Shown here piece after piece: positions 58,037-64,000 of a DNA stretch of 64,000 bases. Location: assembly GCF_041433555.1 (NCBI RefSeq), contig NZ_JAPWBR010000001.1, forward strand, positions 1 through 64,000. Direction: 5' to 3'. The notes under the pieces were generated by a model. It saw only the letters and a list, made by a program, of their open reading frames with translations. It made no database searches and was not told the DNA's origin. This stretch comes from Granulicatella sp041433555 (lineage in GTDB: Bacteria > Bacillota > Bacilli > Lactobacillales > Aerococcaceae). The translations under genes were made by a program, and so were the position numbers. Every line of letters starts with the position of its first letter. Position 1 is the stretch's first letter.

Positions 58037-59194
58037 TTAGTCAGCTGAGTACTCTTGAGCACTTACTTCTTGTCCGTTTTGGAACTCGATGACTACTGCT
58101 GATTTCACTGGTGTGTGGTCAGGACCCATTGAGAATGTACCAGTTACACCATCGAAGTCTTTTGTTGCTGCTAAAGCTTTTGTGATTGCTTGAGGATCAG
58201 TTGAGCCAGCAGTTTCGATAGCTTTCATTAACAATTGAGTTGCATCATAACTTAAAGCGGCGAAAGTATCTGGGTTTGAACCATATTTTTCTTTGTACGC
58301 TTTAACGAACGCTTGAACGTCTGCATCATCACTTAATGTTGAGAAGTGTGAAGTGTAGTAAACGTTAGAAAGGTTTGAGCTGTTACCTGCTAATGCTGCT
58401 AACTTGTCACTTGAAAGTCCGTCACCACCAACGATTGGTTGAGTGATACCCATTTCACGTGCTTGTTTGATGATTAGACCAACTTCTTCGTAGTAACCAG
58501 GAACATATAATACATCGAAGTCTTTAGATTTCAATGTTGTTAAGACTGCTTGGAAGTCTGTGTCTTTTGATTGGTAGTATTCACGAGCGACAACTGTTCC
58601 ACCGATTTTGCTGTCAGTGTAAGTTTTTTCAAAGGCATCTGCTAACCCTTTAGAGTAGTCATTACCTGTATCTTGTAAGATCGCTACTTTAGCTTTTCCG
58701 AATTTTTTGTTTACGAAGTTCGCTCCTACAACCCCTTGGTAGCTGTCAGAGAAACATACACGGTAGATGTATTCATATACTGAAGATGCATCTTCTGCGT
58801 TTTTCAATGTTACGCCGTCCCCTGTTGTTGCTGGGAAGACTGTTGGGATTTTTGCTTGTTCGTTAACTGGGATTGATACTGAAGCATCCCCTGTTGTTGC
58901 TGGCCCGACAACGCCGACCACTTTCTCAGAAGCTAATTTCTTCGCTACTGAAGCTACTTCTGTTTTGTCTGATTTGTTATCGTATGAAACGTATTTTAAT
59001 TCCTTATCTAATAACTTCCCTTTTTGTTCAACGGCTAATTGAGCACCGTTGTTCATAGAGGAACCGTAAGTCGCTACGTTCCCTGTTAACTCGAAGTTCC
59101 CTCCGATTTTGACTGTATTACTATCTGCTGCGTTTCCACAACCTGCTAAAATTGCTGCAACCACAGCGCCTAATGTGAATTTCTTTAATTTCAT
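58037..59194 (-). CDS. livJ: Branched-chain amino acid-binding lipoprotein (LivJ/LivK type)
   Basis: 385 residues from the ATG at 59194 (GAGGG 6 bases upstream). Lipoprotein signal with lipobox ILAGC at residues about 14-18. The periplasmic-binding fold I body has NTVKIGGNFELTGNVATYGS, the ligand-site block VVGVVGPATTGDASVSIPV, PGYYEEVGLIIKQAREMGI and FAALSYDATQLLMKAIETAG. First gene of the liv operon, presumably the CodY-regulated entry point. Confidence 0.95.
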   Translation of the reverse strand: MKLKKFTLGAVVAAILAGCGNAADSNTVKIGGNFELTGNVATYGSSMNNGAQLAVEQKGKLLDKELKYVSYDNKSDKTEVASVAKKLASEKVVGVVGPATTGDASVSIPVNEQAKIPTVFPATTGDGVTLKNAEDASSVYEYIYRVCFSDSYQGVVGANFVNKKFGKAKVAILQDTGNDYSKGLADAFEKTYTDSKIGGTVVAREYYQSKDTDFQAVLTTLKSKDFDVLYVPGYYEEVGLIIKQAREMGITQPIVGGDGLSSDKLAALAGNSSNLSNVYYTSHFSTLSDDADVQAFVKAYKEKYGSNPDTFAALSYDATQLLMKAIETAGSTDPQAITKALAATKDFDGVTGTFSMGPDHTPVKSAVVIEFQNGQEVSAQEYSAD

Positions 59195-59235
59195 AAGATC
59201 CCTCTTTTCATGAATGAATTTTTCAACTTGAGAGT

Positions 59236-59264
59236 AGTATATAATATTCTGACAATTCATGCAA
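59236..59264 (-). promoter_or_regulatory. liv operon promoter with CodY-like box in the spacer
   Basis: Minus strand: -35 TTGCAT (59264-59259), 17-base spacer, -10 TATACT (59241-59236). The spacer holds AATTGTCAGAATATT (59243-59257), 13 of 15 matches to the CodY consensus AATTTTCWGAAAATT. Binding there would block RNA polymerase, fitting repression when branched-chain amino acids are plentiful. Confidence 0.6.
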
Positions 59265-59449
59265 TAGATAACTCCTATTTTTTTGAAAAATTATTTTATT
59301 TACATTTTTATCGTTTTCATTTTCATTTTTCTTAGAATTATTTTCATTCTTTTCAAGTTATAAATAGGTATTATTTACACCTAAAGTGTGATATATTGTA
59401 TTTTAGCAATTTAGTGTGTGACACAACTAACAAGAAAAGGGAGAAAGAA

Positions 59450-60904
59450 ATGAGAGCATTACTTTCAAAAAATCAAAACCGACAAATTGATATTGTCGAC
59501 TATTTAGTTCAAGCAAACGGCTGGGTTCATATCGACGAACTAGCTAAGACTTTTAAAGTTTCTACCCGCGCCATCAAAATCGACCTCGCATTTTTACGCG
59601 ATAAGATTGATGGTTTAGACATCCTCTTCTCGACGAACGGGGTGCGAATTGAATTACCACAAAACTTAAGTACCGAAGTGGTTTATCCTTATTATTATTC
59701 ACATTCTATTTGCTACGAAATTCTGGAACAATTATTCTTACACGAAGAAACCACTGTCTCAGAAATGACACAAAAACTATTCATTACGACTTCAACATTG
59801 AATCGTTACATTCAGAAAATCAATAATAGCTTGAAGAAAAAATTCGATTTTCAAATCTCGAAGAAAAACTTGCAATTTATTGGAAATGAACAAGACATTC
59901 GCTTCTTCTTCGTTCAATACTTTGCTGAAAAGACTGGCTTCTTCGAATGGCCTTTCGACTTTGTAGACGAAGCTTCTCTAGAAAAAATTCTAGTAGACCT
60001 CTTCAAGTCTTCGAACTTCCCACAAAGCTTTGAAGGGTACCGTGTCTTCAAGATGATTTTTACGGTTAACTTCTTCCGATCTTATCAAGGGCATTTCGTA
60101 CAAAACTTCGAAAGCAAAGATAAATTCTATGATTACTACAATCAATTAGACGGCCTAGACGAAATCGTAGAGCAATTCGCCAAAGAAACAGGAATCATGG
60201 TCACTCCAGAAATTCTGGAACAATCCTTCTCCATTTTCTTACAACCGCACTTCTTCCTAACCGTTGAAGAATTCTCAGCCGCTCGTCAGGAAAAAGTTCG
60301 TGACCGCCTATCGTTCGATACATTAGTCACGAATATTCAAAGTCTTGAAAAACGTTACGACTTGAAATGCGAAAACTATGATTTACTATTATGGCACTTA
60401 CACAACACGTCTCAATTAGAACGGATCGAAGTGCACTCAGACTTCATCTTATTCGATAAGAAGAAACCGTTGATGAACTTCTTCAAGTCGCTTTCGCCTG
60501 AGTTCTACAATGATGTTGCAGCACTTCTTAAAGAGTACCAACAAGAAATCAAGAACGTGAAGCGTCAAAGAAATATCTCGCACTTGATTTACACATTCTA
60601 CACGCACTGGGAAGGTCTAATTTCTCAACTGCAAGCCAAGCAAGAGAAAATCAAGGTGTTGATTTTGAATGACTTTGACGAGTACTATCCAAAATTCTTA
60701 GCATCGTATTTGGAACATAACGCAGCGAACCGCTTCGAGTATCATACGTATGATCAGCTTGAAATCTCCTTAGATATTCTAGAAAAATCTGATTATAAGA
60801 TTATTTTGAGCAACTTTGCTCTTCCAGAAATCAAAGGTAAAACGGTAATCTGCTCGCATGATTTGAGTATGATTGATCTTGTCAACGAGTTGAATAAACA
60901 ATAG
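59450..60904 (+). CDS. Mga-like helix-turn-helix transcriptional regulator
   Basis: 484 residues from the ATG at 59450 (GGGAGA upstream). Two N-terminal helix-turn-helix domains: VDYLVQANGWVHIDELAKTF and VSTRAIKIDLAFLRDKIDG (about residues 14-55), then MTQKLFITTSTLNRYIQKIN near 113 in the Mga HTH position. The remaining 350 residues are a helical PRD/EIIB-like region with many F/Y residues. Divergent from the liv operon, from which it is separated by 255 bases. Targets unknown; possibly the liv operon or virulence-type surface genes. Confidence 0.82.
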   Translation: MRALLSKNQNRQIDIVDYLVQANGWVHIDELAKTFKVSTRAIKIDLAFLRDKIDGLDILFSTNGVRIELPQNLSTEVVYPYYYSHSICYEILEQLFLHEETTVSEMTQKLFITTSTLNRYIQKINNSLKKKFDFQISKKNLQFIGNEQDIRFFFVQYFAEKTGFFEWPFDFVDEASLEKILVDLFKSSNFPQSFEGYRVFKMIFTVNFFRSYQGHFVQNFESKDKFYDYYNQLDGLDEIVEQFAKETGIMVTPEILEQSFSIFLQPHFFLTVEEFSAARQEKVRDRLSFDTLVTNIQSLEKRYDLKCENYDLLLWHLHNTSQLERIEVHSDFILFDKKKPLMNFFKSLSPEFYNDVAALLKEYQQEIKNVKRQRNISHLIYTFYTHWEGLISQLQAKQEKIKVLILNDFDEYYPKFLASYLEHNAANRFEYHTYDQLEISLDILEKSDYKIILSNFALPEIKGKTVICSHDLSMIDLVNELNKQ

Positions 60905-60938
60905 AAAGATGCCCCTGCAATGCAGGGGCATCTTTCTG
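60905..60938 (+). terminator. Terminator of the Mga-like regulator gene
   Basis: AAGATGCCCCTGC/GCAGGGGCATCTT with T-rich tail, right after the stop codon. Confidence 0.8.
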
Positions 60939-60969
60939 TTGCATAGCGCTTCTTTAAAAAAAACAAAAC

Positions 60970-61192
60970 TTGCGTTTTTTCTTACAATCCCTTTTGAACT
61001 GTTGCAGTTCATTTTATAACTACTGCAATGGGGCAACGGATTGAGCCTATCGTCTCAATTCCTACCAAGCTTCAAACTGACTCTACGGGTTTCACCCTAG
61101 AGTCAGTAATTCACATTGGTTGCTATCCCCCATTGCTGTTGTTATAAAACCGCAACGTTCTTTGGGATTGTAAGAAAATGAGATTTTTTTGC
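60970..61192. repeat. Cloverleaf hairpin repeat, copy 10
   Basis: Outer arms TTGCGTTTTTTCTTACAATC / GGGATTGTAAGAAAA...TTGC, stem GTTATAACTACTGCAATGGG-like with complement CCCATTGCTGTTGTTATAA, hairpins ACTGACTCT/AGAGTCAGT and TTGAG/CTCAA. Reverse orientation. The rest of 61193-61338 has no gene that I can support. Confidence 0.8.
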
Positions 61193-61338
61193 AAAAAAGT
61201 GAAGTGCGAGAAAGCGCGCTGTGATGAGGTTTTGGTGAAAAACGGAGAAATTGGGTTTGTGCAGGTGTTGGAGGTATATTGCTTAGAAATGTGATAATAT
61301 CGGTCTTTTTGAAGAGGCAAACGCTCCTGACGTAACTT

Positions 61339-61370
61339 GCCCGAAATTCACTTATAAGTGAATTTTGGGC
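61339..61370. repeat. Second copy of the 30-bp palindrome
   Basis: GCCCGAAATTCACTTA followed by TAAGTGAATTTTGGGC, one mismatch (G.T) in 16 pairs; matches 1136-1165. Confidence 0.8.
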
Positions 61371-61388
61371 AACGAGGTTCCGAGCACA

Positions 61389-61425
61389 AAAAAATTGCTT
61401 GGAGAATACTCTCCAAGCAATTTCT
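61389..61425 (-). terminator. Terminator of the lipoprotein gene
   Basis: Minus strand AATTGCTTGGAGA / TCTCCAAGCAATT with TTTTTT, just after the stop codon at 61433. Confidence 0.85.
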
Positions 61426-61432
61426 AATTCAA

Positions 61433-62446
61433 TTATTTAACTTCTGTATAACCGATTGATTCTAATTTTTGAGTTGCTGTAGAAAAGTCCGCATACGTTG
61501 TTGAAATGACACGTGCGTCTTTAAGCTCCATCTTGCCCTCTTCATTCGTTATAAGATTTGTAAATCCAACCGCATACACGTTTTTGAATCCAAAGCTAGT
61601 TTCCACTTGAAGCGTCATTACTAAGTTCCCATTACCGCGAACAATCTCATCCCCATACGAATATGAATTATCCACATTATTCGCTAGACCACGATAATAA
61701 GTTTTATCAAATGTCACCTTATCATTTCCGCTAAATTTCTTATTCACTTCTTCTTTTAGTTTTGCAATAATTTCGTCTTTGTTCTTAGCGTCATCAAGTT
61801 TTTCAGCAACTGTCTTCAATCCTTTAACAGGAAGTGTGAAGCTTCCGTCACCTTCTAATACATAACCTCTGTCTTCTAATAAGTTAGCGAAATTACCGTC
61901 TAATACGATTTTGGCATCTTTTCCATTTTCTAATTTGCCATTGTTTTCAACTTTGAAACGTAAGAATGACAATTTAGAATCTGTTACATGAACTTCTGCA
62001 CGGCCACCTTTGTTAAAGCCTTCCACTTCTAATGAAGTAATTTTCGCTAATTCTTCAGCCGTTAATTTTTTCGCTTCTTTTAACCCGCTAACTTTCACTT
62101 TTGTTTCTTTTGGAAGGTTAAAGTATTTTTCAGCATCTTTATCTGAAGAGAATGTGAAAGTAATTTCGTCGTTATTTGACAAGCCCTCTGTTTTACTTGG
62201 AGTTGCTTTCACTTTTGTTGCAGCATTACGAACTTCTGCTTCTGTTTTCGCATCTGCTTTAGGGTTTGCTACTAAGAATTCTTTTACTAATTCTTGAGTG
62301 TCTACTTGATATACAAGTTCCCCTTTTGTATCTAACCCAGAAAAAGTTGTTTTGATAGATTCACCAGCGTCTACTTTTTTTACGCCACAAGCAGCAAGTA
62401 CTACAGTTGCTACTAAACAGAATAATGTTAACAGTCCTTTTTTCAT
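61433..62446 (-). CDS. Lipoprotein of unknown function
   Basis: 337 residues. Lipoprotein signal peptide with lipobox VLAAC at residues about 16-20. The body reads ESIKTTFSGLDTKGELVYQV, then TEGLSNNDEITFTFSSD, YFNLPKETKVKVSGL and LTAEELAKITSLEVEGFNKG, a strand-rich two-domain layout with repeated 'G-L-x-x-x-x-x-x-x-x-V-x-x' turns. I recognise no named domain. GGAGG precedes the ATG. Monocistronic. Confidence 0.75.
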   Translation of the reverse strand: MKKGLLTLFCLVATVVLAACGVKKVDAGESIKTTFSGLDTKGELVYQVDTQELVKEFLVANPKADAKTEAEVRNAATKVKATPSKTEGLSNNDEITFTFSSDKDAEKYFNLPKETKVKVSGLKEAKKLTAEELAKITSLEVEGFNKGGRAEVHVTDSKLSFLRFKVENNGKLENGKDAKIVLDGNFANLLEDRGYVLEGDGSFTLPVKGLKTVAEKLDDAKNKDEIIAKLKEEVNKKFSGNDKVTFDKTYYRGLANNVDNSYSYGDEIVRGNGNLVMTLQVETSFGFKNVYAVGFTNLITNEEGKMELKDARVISTTYADFSTATQKLESIGYTEVK

Positions 62447-62599
62447 GATTCCCTCCTGAAAAGCTTTTCTATTATTTGATTACTTTCACCATTATAAGTT
62501 CTATTACAGTATTTTTCAATACTGTTTTGGAGTAACTTGCTCTTCTTTTTCGTTCGTGCTAAGGTAAATCTAACGAACTTTTTACACATCGGAGGCTTT

Positions 62600-64000
62600 A
62601 TGAATCAAAAAATCCCCGTATGGAAAACCATCCGCTTTACATTAGGCAATTTAACGCAAAACAGCTGGATGTATTTACGCAATTCCATTTTCTTACAATT
62701 TTTTATATCCGTGTTTGGATTCGGCTTTTTAACGCTTATTTTTCGAGGAATGCTCTTTATTACTGGACAATCCAATTTGAACTTCGCCAATTTCAAGACA
62801 GTCCTGCTGAGTCCGGGATCCATCCCGCTCCTGATTCTCTATTTATTGGCGTTCGCGTTTCTTATCTTCATGGAGTTCTCAATTCTCATCTTCATGATTT
62901 ACGGAACGATTCGCGGCATTCATTTTTCATGGCGCAGTAGCATTCAAAATGCGTTCTCAGAACTGAAGCAGCTGCTAAATGGCCACTTCATTACGTTCTG
63001 GCTGTACTTTTTAACGCTCTTGCCCATCGTCAATATCGGTGAGCTGACGTTTATTTCGAAAAAGATTTCCATTCCGGAATTTATCACGGGTGAAATCACT
63101 AAGACGAGTGCCGGTACTCTCTTCTACTTAGGACTGGTCGTTGTGCTACTCTACTTTCACGCACGAAGCTCGCTTGCGATTCCGCTTCAGATTCTTACCG
63201 ACCAGCCATTTACCACAAATATCATCACGAGCTGGAAGCTGACGAAGAAAAACGTTTGGCGCCTGCTCCTTATTTCGGCAGTCGTCGAAGGGGTGCTAGC
63301 CATTCTTGTTATTTTCATCTCGATTGGTAGCGTCGCCCTCGTTGAATTTCTAGACCCGAACGGCTCAAATACGCTTCTGTTAAGTAGTGTCCTCGCCATC
63401 GCAAAACTGCTTCAAGGATTCATCATCCTCTATACGAAGATTGCTACTTTTATTGTGATGACAAAAATCATCCACGAGCATAAATTGGCGTCGCTTGAAG
63501 TGTATCATCACCACGAGGAAATTAAGCATAAACGTAAAATCGTAACAGCCTTTGCTCTTCTCTTCGTAACAGGAAGCGGGGTTCTCACAACGCTCACCAC
63601 TTACAGAACGGAATCGGCAAACGACCCTATCATCATCGGTCACCGTGGCTATGTTGAGGAAGCCGTTGAGAATTCGATTGAAGGCATCAAGGCGGCTAAA
63701 GAAGCTGGCGCCAATATGGTGGAGATGGATATTCTTCTGACAAAAGACAATCAATTCGTCGTCATGCACGACTACAACTTGAAGCGATTAGCAGGCCTGG
63801 ATAAGCGCGTGCAAGACATGACCCTAGACGAAGTTCGTGGACTTCCAATCGAACAAGACGACTTCAAGAGCCATATTCCTACCTTTGAGGAGTTTTTCAC
63901 AGCGGCCAAAGAAATCGGCATGCCACTTGTCATCGAGCTTAAGCCACATGGCGGCGAACCTGCAAACTACGTGGATCTTTTCATCGCAAAATACAAAGAG
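62600..64000 (+). CDS. Membrane glycerophosphodiester phosphodiesterase (partial)
   Basis: 467 codons up to the window end, so the C-terminus is missing. Starts MNQKIPVW at 62600, GGAGG 4-5 bases upstream. Residues 1-325 hold about six to seven hydrophobic segments, the glycerophosphoryl diester phosphodiesterase membrane domain. The catalytic domain begins near residue 347 with IIIGHRGYVEEAVENSIEGI, then VEMDILLTKDN and VVMHDYNLKRLAG, giving the metal and acid/base residues H, E, D and H of the GDPD family. Hydrolyses glycerophosphodiesters, possibly with lipoteichoic-acid or lipid substrates. Confidence 0.9.
   Translation, partial: MNQKIPVWKTIRFTLGNLTQNSWMYLRNSIFLQFFISVFGFGFLTLIFRGMLFITGQSNLNFANFKTVLLSPGSIPLLILYLLAFAFLIFMEFSILIFMIYGTIRGIHFSWRSSIQNAFSELKQLLNGHFITFWLYFLTLLPIVNIGELTFISKKISIPEFITGEITKTSAGTLFYLGLVVVLLYFHARSSLAIPLQILTDQPFTTNIITSWKLTKKNVWRLLLISAVVEGVLAILVIFISIGSVALVEFLDPNGSNTLLLSSVLAIAKLLQGFIILYTKIATFIVMTKIIHEHKLASLEVYHHHEEIKHKRKIVTAFALLFVTGSGVLTTLTTYRTESANDPIIIGHRGYVEEAVENSIEGIKAAKEAGANMVEMDILLTKDNQFVVMHDYNLKRLAGLDKRVQDMTLDEVRGLPIEQDDFKSHIPTFEEFFTAAKEIGMPLVIELKPHGGEPANYVDLFIAKYKE

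Noticed and set aside
10226..61192. CRISPR array
   Set aside because: The repeated elements are large, palindromic and scattered; no regularly spaced short repeats or cas genes are present.
1..64000. tRNA or rRNA genes
   Set aside because: No cloverleaf with a TTC-G-A-arm and CCA-type end and no rRNA signature was seen on either strand.

Overview
The window is chromosomal DNA of a low-GC Gram-positive bacterium, most likely a lactic-acid-bacterium relative in the Carnobacteriaceae (Granulicatella-like; inference from gene content and codon style, not proven). Supporting signs are consensus AGGAGG ribosome binding sites, short U-tailed terminators, a small 4.5S-type SRP RNA beside dnaX, a glmS ribozyme, a CodY-like box on a branched-chain amino acid operon, an Mga-type regulator and several lipobox lipoproteins.

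Layout. 1-3.4 kb: a putative defence or toxin-antitoxin corner (partial YobI-like P-loop NTPase, XRE regulator, a DUF6161-like membrane protein, a small holin-like peptide). 3.5-10.0 kb: a minus-strand run with a lipoprotein hydrolase, a YjjG-type phosphatase and a striking array of paralogous two-helix membrane proteins (8 genes, 9 repeat units) with a pyrimidine-dimer glycosylase-like gene inside it. 10.2-20.75 kb: a foreign, AT-rich, all-plus-strand island of orphan immunity genes, Rhs core fragments and toxin-tip remnants. Its spacers carry exact 12-base Neisseria-type DNA uptake sequences, so it looks like neisserial Rhs toxin/immunity DNA in a Gram-positive chromosome. It is flanked by two copies of the recR 3' end and of a large hairpin repeat. 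20.75-32.6 kb: recR, ybaB, dnaX, helD, SRP RNA, small membrane genes, a SemiSWEET, tadA, a papain-like membrane protein, an AI-2E family exporter and a low-molecular-weight phosphatase. 32.9-34.8 kb: a 629-residue glycine-zipper protein. 35-40.4 kb: glmS with its ribozyme, guaB and a VanY-like carboxypeptidase. 40.8-44.2 kb: a cassette with an unusual P-type ATPase, DUF6110 and DUF4336 genes. 44.2-53.3 kb: a second papain-like protein, a nuclease-like small ORF, an sRNA-like locus, a flavoprotein, a second array of seven paralogous four-helix membrane proteins, RidA, a MalY/PatB-type lyase and a surface protein. 54-59.2 kb: a complete liv branched-chain amino acid ABC operon with a CBS-ACT protein. 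59.4-64 kb: the Mga-like regulator, a lipoprotein and the start of a membrane glycerophosphodiester phosphodiesterase.

Two structural themes run through the window. First, a family of roughly 150-260 bp cloverleaf-like hairpin repeats (at least nine full or nearly full copies plus relics) sits at operon ends, often as if inserted in the loop of a terminator. Second, at four places a cassette lies directly downstream of a gene, and a second degenerate copy of that gene's last codons lies at the far side of the cassette (recR/10.2 kb island; papain-like gene/3.3 kb ATPase cassette; small membrane gene/1.3 kb; CBS-ACT gene/1.5 kb). No integrase is visible in any of them. This recurring 3'-end duplication is the most interesting undescribed pattern seen here, together with the neisserial immunity island.
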